Program-made: the position numbers and the translations under genes
Assembly: GCF_030345335.1 (NCBI RefSeq)
Contig: NZ_JAPVRC010000001.1
Location: 248,001 to 312,000 of the forward strand
Origin: Halobacillus campisalis
GTDB taxonomy: Bacteria > Bacillota > Bacilli > Bacillales > Halobacillaceae
Direction of reading: 5' to 3'
Length of the DNA stretch: 64,000 bases
The notes under the pieces: model-generated
What the model saw: only the letters and a program-made list of their open reading frames with translations
Database searches by the model: none
Told to the model about the DNA's origin: nothing
In this document: piece by piece, positions 18,429 to 27,075 of the stretch
Layout: every line of letters starts with the position of its first letter
Position numbering within the stretch: position 1 is the first letter of the stretch

Positions 18429-19268
18429 ATGGTCAAGTCATCTCAGTCTATGCGAAAGTATGTGATTTCTTCTGCTTTAGTCACATCTCTAGCATTCACA
18501 CCTGTAGTAAGCGAAAGTGTATTTGCTAAAGCAGATCCGTCAGCTGCGGATGAAAGCAGCTCTTCCGATTCTTCTATCTTAAATGACGGAGATCGCGGAG
18601 AAGACGTAAAGTCCCTACAGTCATCTCTTGAATCCAAAGGTTACTATACATCGAGCCTGGATGGTATTTTCGGTCCTCTTACTGAAGCAGCAGTCGAAGA
18701 ATTCCAAGCGGATAATGGTTTATCCGTCGACGGATTAGTCGGGCCGAATACAGAAAATAAATTATCCGGTTCTTCTGAAGACTCTAGCAATGACAATGAG
18801 CAGTCCTCTAAAGACACAGAATCCGAAGACTCCTCTTCTACGGAAGAAACGACAAGCTCCGACGACTCTTCTTCTGAGGAAGAAACAACAAACGCAGCAT
18901 CCGCTTCTAACTCTGAAGTAGTATCGATAGCTGAAGACCAAATCGGCACGCCTTACGTATGGGGAGGAACGACTCCTGAAGGCTTTGACAGCAGCGGATT
19001 CATTCTTCACGTCTTTGATGAAGTCGGGGTGGATTTAAATAGAAAAGAGAGCGATATGTGGTTATATGACGGGGAGAGAGTCGAATCACCAAGCATAGGG
19101 GATGTTGTCTTCTTTGAAGGAACTTATGATACAGAAGGTGCTTCTCACAGTGGCGTTTATATTGGAGATGACCAAATGATTCACTCAGGAAGTAATGGTG
19201 TTGAAGTAGCTGATTTAAATATCGACTATTGGCAGGATCATTATCTAGGGGTCAAATCATTTCAATAA
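18429..19268 (+). CDS. Secreted peptidoglycan-binding NlpC/P60 protein with Ser in place of the catalytic Cys
   Basis: The 279-residue protein has a signal peptide (about 1-33), a PG_binding_1 domain (about 52-110, 'DRGEDVKSLQSSLESKGYY' and 'DGIFGPLTEAAVEEFQ'), a long acidic Ser/Glu/Asp linker (about 113-160) and a C-terminal NlpC/P60 domain ('IGTPYVWGGTTPEGFDSSGF'). Family members are Cys-His endopeptidases of cell-wall peptides with a G-F-D-C-S-G motif. Here the codon is AGC, so Ser188 stands where Cys is expected. The His motif 'SHSGVYIG' is kept. It may be a non-catalytic wall-binding protein or a serine variant. It has a strong AAGGAGG site, its own terminator, and no operon partner. Confidence 0.85.
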   Translation: MVKSSQSMRKYVISSALVTSLAFTPVVSESVFAKADPSAADESSSSDSSILNDGDRGEDVKSLQSSLESKGYYTSSLDGIFGPLTEAAVEEFQADNGLSVDGLVGPNTENKLSGSSEDSSNDNEQSSKDTESEDSSSTEETTSSDDSSSEEETTNAASASNSEVVSIAEDQIGTPYVWGGTTPEGFDSSGFILHVFDEVGVDLNRKESDMWLYDGERVESPSIGDVVFFEGTYDTEGASHSGVYIGDDQMIHSGSNGVEVADLNIDYWQDHYLGVKSFQ

Positions 19269-19288
19269 TTAAAGTTATGAAGTTATGT

Positions 19289-19319
19289 AAGCCAGTGCTT
19301 AAGCAAGCACTGGCTTTTT
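19289..19319 (+). terminator. Terminator of the NlpC/P60 gene
   Basis: A 12-bp perfect stem (AAGCCAGTGCTT / AAGCACTGGCTT) with a 4-base loop runs into TTTTTG. Confidence 0.85.
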
Positions 19320-19386
19320 GTATTTTACAGAGTGAGTTCAGCTATTTGATTGATAAATTGAATCTCACCCTTGCGACAAACATGTA

Positions 19387-19539
19387 CTAGACCTTATCCT
19401 TTTTTGACAACCTTGGTTTACTGAAAAAAGCGGCTAAAAATAAGAACATCAGCGATAAAAGAATGCCCGTGGCTCCCTTATCGAATAATGAAAACAACGG
19501 AGTGCTGACAGCTGATAAAATAAACATCCATTTCATCAT
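19387..19539 (-). CDS. Small hydrophobic membrane protein, 50 residues
   Basis: The frame begins with two Met codons (ATG 19539 and 19536), contains two hydrophobic stretches ('WMFILSAVSTPLFSLF' and 'GILLSLMFLFLAAFF') and ends in a basic tail 'SKPRLSKKDKV'. A GGAGAGG ribosome binding site lies 8 bases before the first ATG. It probably spans the membrane twice. The family is not recognised. Because it is short the call rests on the binding site and composition. Confidence 0.5.
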   Translation of the reverse strand: MMKWMFILSAVSTPLFSLFDKGATGILLSLMFLFLAAFFSKPRLSKKDKV

Positions 19540-19612
19540 CGAACCATCCTCTCCCCTTCATTTTTTAGAAAAATATCATGAGTGGATATGCTATACTATT
19601 CGATTTTAAGTC

Positions 19613-20146
19613 TTAACGTGGTCGTATATAAGTAGATTGGAAGATTGCCATGGTTATGATTCCATGCCACTTACCGTTTCTGAATATGTGTTCTTTTTGC
19701 TCCCCTTCTTTTACAAACCCTAAACTTTCATACAGTTTAATCGCTCTTTCATTAAAAGAAAAGACTCTCAAATACAGCTTATGTAAATTCATTTCTGAAA
19801 AACTGTAGTCCAACAGAATATTCATCACTTCTTTGCCGTATCCGCTCCCCCAATAGCTTTGATGACCAATATCGATTATACATTCCGCATTACGGTTCTT
19901 TAGATCCATATGCACTAAAGAAGCGATTCCGATCGGTTTATCCGAATCGTTTAATTCAATGATATAGTTTTTAGTTGTATTTGAATCACAGATGCTTTTA
20001 ATAAATTGTTCTGTTTCCCTTAGCGAATAAACATCCAACTCAGGATTTGTGTATTGCATGACTTCTATATTACTTCTCCAATTATGATAAATGTGGAAAT
20101 CATCGTCATTCATCTTTCTTAAATGGATCCTATCGCTCGTAAACAT
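19613..20146 (-). CDS. GNAT-family N-acetyltransferase (RimJ/RimL type)
   Basis: The 177-residue protein transfers an acetyl group from acetyl-CoA to an unknown amine or protein N-terminus. Motifs are 'IHLRKMNDDDF' at the N-terminus, the CoA-binding 'DIGHQSYWGSGYGKEVMNILL' region (about 95-115), and 'LYLRVFSFNERAIKLYESLGF', the hallmark of the Acetyltransf_3 group that also includes SpeG. The start is ATG 20146, 7 bases after AAAGGAG; a TTG codon just before it is less well spaced. It is a single gene. Spermidine acetylation is one possible role. Confidence 0.8.
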   Translation of the reverse strand: MFTSDRIHLRKMNDDDFHIYHNWRSNIEVMQYTNPELDVYSLRETEQFIKSICDSNTTKNYIIELNDSDKPIGIASLVHMDLKNRNAECIIDIGHQSYWGSGYGKEVMNILLDYSFSEMNLHKLYLRVFSFNERAIKLYESLGFVKEGEQKEHIFRNGKWHGIITMAIFQSTYIRPR

Positions 20147-20149
20147 CAA

Positions 20150-20581
20150 TACACTCCTTTTTTAAACTAATTATTCTACGCCCCATGATACAACAGACTT
20201 TTAAATTCATGAGCTTTTCAAACACTTATCCCTTCAATCCACACTAATCCTTGTTTAATCTCCTACTCCTGATGAGTCTACAGTAAGAAGTTCTACATAA
20301 ATACGATATAACCTGCCCAGATGATTAAAGCAGCAGTCCAGCAAATATCTCAAACTCCTTTTGTTAGTAAACTAGTTTTTGGTAAGAATTTTAAACCTTA
20401 TGTCAATTGCTGACACACCAAGGGACTTAGTGACAAAAAAGAGTCGTATTTCCCGATATTTTGTTAAGGGAACGCGGAAATTGCAAAACGATTCCAGCAG
20501 GAAACTGGTTACCTTTTGAAGAATTTAACAGTATAAGAGAAATGCGTGACAATCGTAATCTATAGAAAGAGGGTAGATCGT
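20150..20581. other. Intergenic stretch with possible ORF remnants
   Basis: About 430 bp. On the minus strand near 20288-20341 a short frame reads 'WTAALIIWAGYIVFM'-stop behind AAAGGAG but lacks an ATG, GTG or TTG start. On the + strand, 20431-20565 reads protein-like ('TIPAGNWLPFEEFNSI') after a TGA and without a ribosome binding site. Both look like remnants or very small peptides. No terminator or promoter was identified. Confidence 0.35.
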
Positions 20582-21097
20582 ATGTTTAAAACCAGTACGT
20601 TTAAGAATGTCCTTTTCAAATGGATGCCGCACAAGGAACAAACTTTATGCGAAAGAAAGCTTATAAAGGTGATCAAGCGTCTAAATATCGATGATTTCCA
20701 TTTCAACTGGGATCGTAGCAGCTGTTTTATAGAATTCACTTATCAGGAGAAATCTTATCGTTTAGAGCACTCTATTGACAGTGCAAGAAAACGCGGCATC
20801 ATTTTAAGGAATGGACTGGATTGTTTAAATGAGTTGGCTCAATCCCTGGAAGATTTGTGTGAAATCATTAATAGAGGGACTTATAATTTTGAAACGTGGA
20901 TCTCTGGTATGACACATCATCCTTTAGATCAAGAGCCATCTGATTATGAAGAGGAATTCCATATTAGATACAAGTCGTCAGGCCGTCAAAGTTATTCGGA
21001 ATATGGCAGAGATGAAGAGTTTGTACCTTTTGATCAAGAGTCAGCTCTCAGGGACTTTGAACAAAACCAGCACATTCCTCGTTCGCAGCGCAGGTGA
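20582..21097 (+). CDS. Conserved-looking cytoplasmic protein of unknown function
   Basis: The 171-residue soluble protein has no signal peptide or membrane segment. The N-terminus is basic and hydrophobic ('FKNVLFKWMPHKEQ'), the middle contains 'RLEHSIDSARKRGIILRNG' and 'ALEDL'-like amphipathic helices, and the C-terminal third is acidic and Arg/Gln-rich ('YGRDEEFVPFDQE'). I do not recognise a known domain. The start is ATG 20582, 8 bases after AGAGGG; the frame from 20546 has no such site. A terminator follows. Confidence 0.6.
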   Translation: MFKTSTFKNVLFKWMPHKEQTLCERKLIKVIKRLNIDDFHFNWDRSSCFIEFTYQEKSYRLEHSIDSARKRGIILRNGLDCLNELAQSLEDLCEIINRGTYNFETWISGMTHHPLDQEPSDYEEEFHIRYKSSGRQSYSEYGRDEEFVPFDQESALRDFEQNQHIPRSQRR

Positions 21098-21121
21098 TTC
21101 AACTGCCGCTTTCGAATACAT

Positions 21122-21150
21122 AAAGCTTGCAGACTCTTTGCAAGCTTTTA
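21122..21150 (+). terminator. Terminator after the unknown-function gene
   Basis: A 10-bp stem AAAGCTTGCA / TGCAAGCTTT with a 7-base loop is followed by TTAAG. The U-tract is short. Confidence 0.6.
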
Positions 21151-21266
21151 AGTTATTCCTGCGATAAAGTATAAATCACACCTGATTTCTATTGTGCCAG
21201 CAATACTTAAAAGGAGTAACAGCACTTTCCCTAGACCTTCTCTATACGTTTGTCAGTTATGAGAAT

Positions 21267-21295
21267 GGCGCAATTCTTCCCTTCAGAATTGCGCC
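21267..21295. other. Perfect hairpin downstream of the aldo/keto reductase gene
   Basis: An 11-bp GC-containing stem (GGCGCAATTCT / AGAATTGCGCC) with a 7-base loop lies just past the aldo/keto reductase stop on the minus strand. No clear T-run follows on either strand. It may be a weak terminator or an mRNA 3' stabiliser. Confidence 0.5.
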
Positions 21296-21303
21296 GCAAT
21301 TAT

Positions 21304-22146
21304 TTAAAATTCTTCATAAGTCGCAGGGTCCTGATCATTGATCCTGCCATTCGATTGCGTTAAACGTGCAATCATACCCAGCTCTTCTTCATTTAAAGTA
21401 AAATCAAAAATTGAAATATTCTCGAGTTGACGTTTAGGTGAAGAGGATTTAGGAATTGGAATGGAACCAAGCTGGTAGTGCCAGCGTAATATTACTTGAG
21501 AAAATGATTTATTGTGCTGTCTGGCGATTTTCTTAAGCGTTTCATTTTGCATCACTTCATTAGCTCTTGCTAGCGGGCTCCACGATTGAGTTTGTATATT
21601 GGTATTTTCGTGCCAGATTCTTTGCTTTTCCTGGTTAAAAAATGGATGTAATTCTATTTGATTTATACTTGGTTTTTCCCCGGTTTCCTCTTCTAAGTAT
21701 TCTAAATGCTCAGGAAGGAAATTACACACTCCGGCAGATCGGATCAATCCCCATTTTTTCGCATCTAATAGTGCTTGCCATGCTTCTAAATAATTCCCCT
21801 GGGCAGGGTTCGGCCAATGAATAAGGTACAAATCATAATAATCCAGTCCCGCTCGGTACAATGATTCTTGAATGGCCGGAACAGCTTTATCGTATGCCTG
21901 GTACCGCCCCGGGAGTTTCGAAGTAATTTTTAAATTCTCCCTTCGGATAGAACTGCGTCGTACGGCTTCTCCGACAGTCCCTTCATTCTCGTAGTTGTAA
22001 GCCGTATCAATCAGTCGATAACCTACATCAACAGCGCTGCTGATCGCATTCGCCCCTTCATTACCATTCAACTTATATGTACCAAAACCTATAGCCGGCA
22101 GTGTTAAACCGTCATGAAGCGTGATTTCCGGGATTGATGAATACAT
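21304..22146 (-). CDS. Aldo/keto reductase
   Basis: This 280-residue NADPH-dependent (alpha/beta)8-barrel oxidoreductase reduces aldehydes or ketones. The catalytic tetrad can be read: Asp and Tyr in 'LIDTAYNYENEGTVG', Lys in 'KITSKLPG' and His in 'LIHWPNP'. The cofactor region 'IPIPKSSSPKRQLENISIFDF' is also present. It resembles the Bacillus YtbE/YvgN group of general-stress aldehyde reductases. The start is ATG 22146. Two small membrane-protein genes lie just upstream on the same strand but seem independent. Confidence 0.85.
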   Translation of the reverse strand: MYSSIPEITLHDGLTLPAIGFGTYKLNGNEGANAISSAVDVGYRLIDTAYNYENEGTVGEAVRRSSIRRENLKITSKLPGRYQAYDKAVPAIQESLYRAGLDYYDLYLIHWPNPAQGNYLEAWQALLDAKKWGLIRSAGVCNFLPEHLEYLEEETGEKPSINQIELHPFFNQEKQRIWHENTNIQTQSWSPLARANEVMQNETLKKIARQHNKSFSQVILRWHYQLGSIPIPKSSSPKRQLENISIFDFTLNEEELGMIARLTQSNGRINDQDPATYEEF

Positions 22147-22231
22147 CGCTAACCACTCCTCTCTATTAATATTTACAGATTACCATTTTTATAAAGAAGA
22201 ACCCAAATTTTTGAATCGGTATCCAACCTGT

Positions 22232-22447
22232 TTATTTATGATTCTTTTTCAATGTTGGACGATTTTTGAAAGTAACAGCTAAAAATAAAGCGATAAGGAC
22301 AAATGAAAAGAATGCTAGTAATTGAGCAGCGATAGAATCGTTGCTAATGATTATTGTCATATCTATAATTAATAATCCCACCATAATGAATTGAAAAATT
22401 ACTAAAGTTAAGCGCTTATTATTTTTCATCGAATCTTCTTTGATCAT
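22232..22447 (-). CDS. Small two-helix membrane protein
   Basis: The 71-residue protein has two hydrophobic helices (about 13-32 and 42-59) and basic ends. Its ATG at 22447 follows AAGGGAGAG. An internal Met (MKNNKR) is possible but has no binding site. The family is unrecognised. A second small membrane gene sits 43 bp upstream in the same direction, so the two may be co-transcribed. Confidence 0.6.
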   Translation of the reverse strand: MIKEDSMKNNKRLTLVIFQFIMVGLLIIDMTIIISNDSIAAQLLAFFSFVLIALFLAVTFKNRPTLKKNHK

Positions 22448-22490
22448 CTAACTCTCCCTTGTTAAATAAACAGTTAAAGAGATAAATTCC

Positions 22491-22613
22491 TCACAACCAT
22501 TTATTCTTCTGTTTTTCTTTATCAAATAGATGATAAAAACTGATTTCAAAGATGAGGAAAGCAACAATAAGGTTTCCTGTGATTAATGAATATCTGATAT
22601 ACTTCGCGCTCAT
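22491..22613 (-). CDS. Small single-helix membrane protein, 40 residues
   Basis: ATG at 22613 follows GGGAGGGAG. The product has a short basic start, one hydrophobic helix ('ITGNLIVAFLIFEISFYHLF') and a Lys-rich tail. It lies directly upstream of the other small membrane gene on the minus strand. Function is unknown; the good binding site and membrane-like composition support it as a real gene. Confidence 0.5.
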   Translation of the reverse strand: MSAKYIRYSLITGNLIVAFLIFEISFYHLFDKEKQKNKWL

Positions 22614-22791
22614 CTAACTCCCTCCCTTATCCATTTTTAACGTTTCGTCACCGCTATTATCTGCTGAATTTCTAGCTTTCTTACATTAAATGATAAAATC
22701 ATCATAGTCCTCCATTTTCATCTGCCTTGTAACAACGTCGTCCAACTTCCATTAAAATAGTTTAGAGTCCAACAACATAGCAATAAGCCCT

Positions 22792-23862
22792 TTACTTCTT
22801 TCCCGCTATATTTCGTCCTTTCCAAGACGACTGTTTAAACAAAAAAGTTTTAAGAAGGGAATAAACAAAGAGCAATACAAAAAAGAGAAAATGAAGCGGA
22901 AAAAGCAATGCATCATATACATTGAAATTTCCCATCTCCTTTAAAGTCCGGTACAGCCAAAACGATAAAACCACATAACCGGCAGCGCTCCACCATCCTA
23001 TATTGGGGATATTGATTAGAAAAGATACAACGGCTGTAATCCATAAAACAGCTGCAACTGTCATCCAGGGTGAGGCGGTTTTTGCCCCTGATGCAAAGCT
23101 TTTAGACCAGCCTTCTATCACAGCCCTGAGATTAGCTTCATACATCCTCATGTTCAGAACATCTTTGCCGCTGAACGCAAAGGTCTTCACCCCTTTCCTT
23201 TCAGCTCGCCTGGCCAGTGCGAGATGCTCTACTATTTCACTCCGTATTGCATAATGCCCCTGTAAATGCCAGTAGGTATCTGAATCAATGAGTAAGCAGG
23301 GGCCAAATCCACCTTGTGTGCCTGCTTTGTTTTTCAAAATAGACGTCGTGCCCGAGGAGGCGAAAACGACCATATGAAACACTGCAGAGAGCTTTTCCCA
23401 AAAGGATTGCATGTAGTGATAAGGATGAACCGTAACTAATGTGTCTTTACCTTTTGATTCTAAGTAATTTATCATTCTTTCTGAACCATTTGGTGAAAGC
23501 CATGTATCAGCGTCGAGGAATATTAATTTCCTCCCCTTAGCTTCCTTCGCCCCATTATAGCAAGCCCATGATTTTCCTATCCACCCTTCTGGTAAAGGAG
23601 GGTTACTAATAACTTTCGCCCCATACTCAACAGCTGTTTCCCGTGTGCGGTCATCTGATTCATCATCCACTACTATGACTTCTCTAAGACTGCTTTCAGT
23701 TGTGAGTATAGATGGAAGTAACTTCTTCAAGTTCTTTTCTTCATTACGAGCAGGGATAATTATTGAATAAGATCTTGTCGTTTTTTTGTTGATTTCAGGT
23801 AAAGATATCTTCTGCCAAAACAGCAAGACCGTAACTGCGACAGCTATAACCATGATCCACAT
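22792..23862 (-). CDS. Family 2 glycosyltransferase, carotenoid-glycosyltransferase (CrtQ) like
   Basis: The 356-residue membrane-linked GT-A enzyme has an N-terminal anchor (about 1-17), 'SIIIPARNEEKNLKKLLPSI', 'VIVVDDESDDRT', the metal-binding 'FLDADTW', and three to four C-terminal membrane helices. The architecture matches 4,4'-diaponeurosporenoate glycosyltransferase CrtQ, which glucosylates C30 carotenoids in staphylococci and halobacilli. No other carotenoid gene is nearby, so the acceptor is uncertain. The start is ATG 23862, 7 bases after AGAGGTG; the first Met of the longer frame (23898) has no binding site. Confidence 0.75.
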   Translation of the reverse strand: MWIMVIAVAVTVLLFWQKISLPEINKKTTRSYSIIIPARNEEKNLKKLLPSILTTESSLREVIVVDDESDDRTRETAVEYGAKVISNPPLPEGWIGKSWACYNGAKEAKGRKLIFLDADTWLSPNGSERMINYLESKGKDTLVTVHPYHYMQSFWEKLSAVFHMVVFASSGTTSILKNKAGTQGGFGPCLLIDSDTYWHLQGHYAIRSEIVEHLALARRAERKGVKTFAFSGKDVLNMRMYEANLRAVIEGWSKSFASGAKTASPWMTVAAVLWITAVVSFLINIPNIGWWSAAGYVVLSFWLYRTLKEMGNFNVYDALLFPLHFLFFVLLFVYSLLKTFLFKQSSWKGRNIAGKK

Positions 23863-24081
23863 TTCATTCACCTCTTGCTTTACAGTATAGTGATCCAATT
23901 ATAAATAGAGTTAAGAGAGAGTCTTCTCAGAGCCTAACCATATGAATCTGGTTCGGAATGGTATTTTTCATGTACCCTTTTTAATATTTTGTTAGTCAGG
24001 ATATTATAGCCCAATGTTTATGCAAGCCGATTAATTTACGGATCAATCGGGTACACACAGGTAAAAAAAAGGTGGCAGTCC

Positions 24082-24987
24082 ATGTTTACCCATATTGGTG
24101 CAAAATTACTACGAACGTTACCCAACGAGGAAAAAAAATCATCAATGGTTACTACACAGTCAGTAGAAGAAATAAAAGAAGTATTAATAGAAACAACAGT
24201 GAAGCCGACGCTTGTCACTATTTATTATCCGAAGACAGCAGGGCGCAGAAAACTCCCGGTATACATTAACTTACATGGGGGCGCATTTATCATAAATTCT
24301 AAAGAAATGGATGATCCCTATTGCCGCCACATCGCTAATCAAGCAGGGTGTGCAGTTATTAATATTGATTATGCGAAAGCGCCTGAATATCCTTTTCCCA
24401 ATGCCGTTGAGCAGAGTTATGAAATCTTGCAATGGATTAAAGAAAACGCTGATTATTTGAACGTTCAAGCTGAACAGGTAGCAGTCGGAGGACAAAGTTC
24501 CGGCGCTAATATCGCTGCAGCCCTTTGCCTACTACTTAAGGAACGTCATGAACCTCAGCCTTTGCTTCAGGTACTATCCTGCCCGATGCTGGATTTTGTC
24601 ACGCCTCACGCCGACAAACCTGAGCCTGATCCTAGACGTGCAAAGTTCCCTCAGGCTGCTAATTTTCTTAACAAGTGCTATGTTCCACAACAAGAGCAAG
24701 CGACAGACCCACTCGCATCACCTGTACTAGCAGAAAATACAAACGGAATAGCCAATGCGTTGTTCATTGTAGCGGAACACGACGCCTTTAACCCGGAGGC
24801 GAAGGAGTACTCTCAAAAATTAATAGAATCAGGAGTCGAGGTTATATACGAACAGTTTGATGGATGTTATCATGCCTTCACTCATTTGGGGCCGGAGCAT
24901 AAAGCAGAACAAGCCTGGTCATTGATTGAGCAGGAACTTACTAAGGTATTCAAATATGAAGAGATGCTGGAGACGAACAGTGGCTAA
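24082..24987 (+). CDS. HSL-type alpha/beta-hydrolase (esterase)
   Basis: This 301-residue cytoplasmic esterase belongs to the hormone-sensitive-lipase group. It has the oxyanion motif 'LHGGAF' (about 69-74), the nucleophile elbow 'GGQSSGANIAA', the acid in 'VAEHDAFNPEA' and the catalytic His in 'GCYHAFTH'. Such enzymes cleave short- to medium-chain esters. The start is ATG 24082, 7 bases after AAGGTGG. It is alone in its unit; the 900-bp region downstream contains only palindromic repeats. Confidence 0.82.
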   Translation: MFTHIGAKLLRTLPNEEKKSSMVTTQSVEEIKEVLIETTVKPTLVTIYYPKTAGRRKLPVYINLHGGAFIINSKEMDDPYCRHIANQAGCAVINIDYAKAPEYPFPNAVEQSYEILQWIKENADYLNVQAEQVAVGGQSSGANIAAALCLLLKERHEPQPLLQVLSCPMLDFVTPHADKPEPDPRRAKFPQAANFLNKCYVPQQEQATDPLASPVLAENTNGIANALFIVAEHDAFNPEAKEYSQKLIESGVEVIYEQFDGCYHAFTHLGPEHKAEQAWSLIEQELTKVFKYEEMLETNSG

Positions 24988-25089
24988 TTTTATAATAAAT
25001 TTGCTATGTTAAAGGTGGTTGTTGATATTGATAAGTGAGTGATTCAACAATATGGCAGGGTAGCGGAAGACTCGGTTTCGAGATAGCCT

Positions 25090-25264
25090 GGGTTCGTTGC
25101 CGTATTGAGAGTGAGGGGTTGTCGGGAAGCTACTCGCTTTCCTGTGGGGGAAGTGGCAAGCTTCCTCGGGCTTGCAGCCCTGTGGGATCTCGCCTACATC
25201 CTTCTCCCACGGGAGTCTCGCAGCTTCCCAACCACCCCGTACGATATGGAATGAACGAACCCCC
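25090..25264 (+). repeat. 175-bp palindromic intergenic repeat, copy 1
   Basis: A GC-rich element has outer arms GGGTTCGTT / GAACGAACCCC and inner arms GGGAAGC / GCTTCCC. The core contains CTCGCTTTCC and CCCACGGGAGTCTCGC. It matches copy 2 at 25601-25774 in the opposite orientation and nearly identical length. Repeats with this CCCAC(A/G)GGAGTCTCGC core are common between genes in Bacillaceae, as I recall. It codes for nothing, although open frames run through it. Confidence 0.75.
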
Positions 25265-25600
25265 TGGCACTGGAGAAGTCTTCTGATCTCTCATCTTAGC
25301 TGCGTATTCCGGCTATAGAGCTTAGCGACTAACAAGACTGGCAAGTCAACATCGAGTCATTTTGTTCTGGTTTCTTTTATCTCCGACAGCTCAGTCCATT
25401 CCATATACATTCTTTTGAAATGGATTACAATTAATCTTATCCAAGAAGACAAAAGCGATTAAACGCCTGTGACATGGCCTATTTAAGAATAAACATTTAG
25501 CCATGAAAAGATCAATTTGTTGCAATGGGGTATTGAAAATGGGGCGACTTGTCGTTGCCACTCGAAAAGATCTGTACTACACTCAAAACACTGTCTCAGA

Positions 25601-25774
25601 TGTTTCCGTGAACCTGACAAACTTAAAGGAGGTCCGGGAAATTGCGAGACTCCTGTGGGAAAAGAGTGCTTGGTGAGACCCCGCAGGACGGGACTTCCAA
25701 GGAGGCTCACCGCGCTCCCACGGAAAGCGAGTGATTTCCCGGACCTCCAAACGCTGTCAAACGTAACGGAAACA
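25601..25774 (-). repeat. 175-bp palindromic intergenic repeat, copy 2
   Basis: Imperfect terminal inverted arms of about 40 bp begin TGTTTCCGT and end ACGGAAACA, each running inward to GGAGGTCCGGGAAAT. In reverse complement the core again has CTCGCTTTCC and CCCACAGGAGTCTCGC. Folded, it would form one long hairpin with a branched tip. Nearby there is no gene from 24988 to 25937. Confidence 0.75.
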
Positions 25775-25858
25775 GCCCTAACATCTTGAAACTGAGTGTT
25801 CCACTAAAGAGAGATTATATGAATATCAACACGGGACTTTAACAAAGCCAATAAATTA

Positions 25859-25896
25859 AGAATGGCGTTTATCTTTTAAAAGATAAACGCCATTCT
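25859..25896. terminator. 38-bp perfect palindrome, terminator of the old yellow enzyme gene
   Basis: Perfect 19-base arms beginning AGAATGGCGTTTATC form a hairpin 42 bp past the stop of the minus-strand gene. On the minus strand TTAATTTATT follows, so the U-tract is weak but present. Confidence 0.6.
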
Positions 25897-25937
25897 GAGT
25901 ATTCTTCCCTGCCGTCTTTAGAGAAAGCTTCCGGGTT

Positions 25938-27041
25938 TTAATATAATTTTTGAAGAGCTTCTTTATTAAAAGGCAGTAAGTCATCCGCTCTTCCGTCATG
26001 GACTTTCTTAACCCATTCAGGATCCATCAACAGTGAACGTCCGATAGCGACCAGGTCGAATTCTTCATTATCCAGTTTCTTAATCAATCCATCCAGGCTA
26101 GTCGTATTGGCTCCCGAAAAGCTTGTGAATTCGCCGTCGAGTCCAACTGAGCCTACAGAAATAACGGGTTTTCCCGTCAGCTTCTTAGTCCAGCCAGCTA
26201 AATTCAGTTCTGAACCTTCAAACTCCGGTTCCCAGAAACGGCGTGTAGAGCAGTGAAAGATATCAACACCTGCTTCAACAAGCGGCTGCAGCAAACGGTT
26301 TAATTCATCCGAGTTATGAGCAAGTTTAGCTTGGAAATCATTCATTTTCCACTGGGAGAAACGGAAAATAATTGGAAATTCCGGTCCTACTTCCCGTCTG
26401 CAAGCTTCAACGATTTCAACAGCAAATTGTGTTCTTCCTGCAAGGTCGCCGCCATAACGATCTGTTCTATGGTTTGTATTTTCCCATAGGAATTGATCAA
26501 TCAAATAACCGTGGGCACCGTGAATCTCTATCCCGTCAAAACCTAAACGTTTAGCATCAGCAGCGGCTTGTGCGTAAGCGTCTACCAATGCCACTACCTC
26601 TTCTTCAGTCATAGGTTCTGTTACTTTTTCACCATCGAGCGTCAATCCCGACGGGCCGACCGGCGAAGCTTCTTCATTTGGCAGATCGCCCTCGCTGCGA
26701 GTCATTCCAACGTGCCACAGCTGAGGAACAATTTTTCCACCAGCCTGATGCACTTGTTTTACGACCTCTGCCCATCCTTCCAGAGATTTCTCTCCATGGA
26801 ATAATGGAATACTGTCACCTGATACCGAACTCGGATGGTTGATTCCAGTTCCTTCAGTAACTATCAAACCAACTTCATTTTCAGCTCGACGACGGTAATA
26901 GGCGGCTACGTCTTCACCAGGCACCCCTCCAGGTGAAAATCCGCGTGTCATTGGTGCCATAACTGTACGATTGGATAAGCTTAATTTCTCACTATTAAAA
27001 GATTTAAATATTGGTTCAGTAGAAATATTAGTTTGTGTCAA
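25938..27041 (-). CDS. Old yellow enzyme family NADH:flavin oxidoreductase
   Basis: This 367-residue FMN enzyme reduces activated C=C bonds such as enals, quinones or nitroesters. Features are 'VMAPMTRGFSPGGVP' at the N-terminus, 'QLWHVGM' (FMN binding), 'FDGIEIHGAHGYLIDQF' and 'RTDRYGGDLAGR', plus 'GRSLLMDPEWVKK' near the C-terminus. The start is TTG 27041 after AAAGGAGG. A 21-bp palindrome about 35-55 bp upstream may be an operator. Bacterial relatives are often induced by electrophile stress; that is inference here. It is a single-gene unit. Confidence 0.85.
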   Translation of the reverse strand: MTQTNISTEPIFKSFNSEKLSLSNRTVMAPMTRGFSPGGVPGEDVAAYYRRRAENEVGLIVTEGTGINHPSSVSGDSIPLFHGEKSLEGWAEVVKQVHQAGGKIVPQLWHVGMTRSEGDLPNEEASPVGPSGLTLDGEKVTEPMTEEEVVALVDAYAQAAADAKRLGFDGIEIHGAHGYLIDQFLWENTNHRTDRYGGDLAGRTQFAVEIVEACRREVGPEFPIIFRFSQWKMNDFQAKLAHNSDELNRLLQPLVEAGVDIFHCSTRRFWEPEFEGSELNLAGWTKKLTGKPVISVGSVGLDGEFTSFSGANTTSLDGLIKKLDNEEFDLVAIGRSLLMDPEWVKKVHDGRADDLLPFNKEALQKLY

Positions 27042-27075
27042 TATACTTCCTCCTTTATCGATATCACAAATTGTA

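Noticed and set aside
25035-25286. Frames running through the palindromic repeats (also 25483-25789)
   Set aside because: They exist because the repeat happens to lack stops; the sequence is explained by the repeat family and not by coding.
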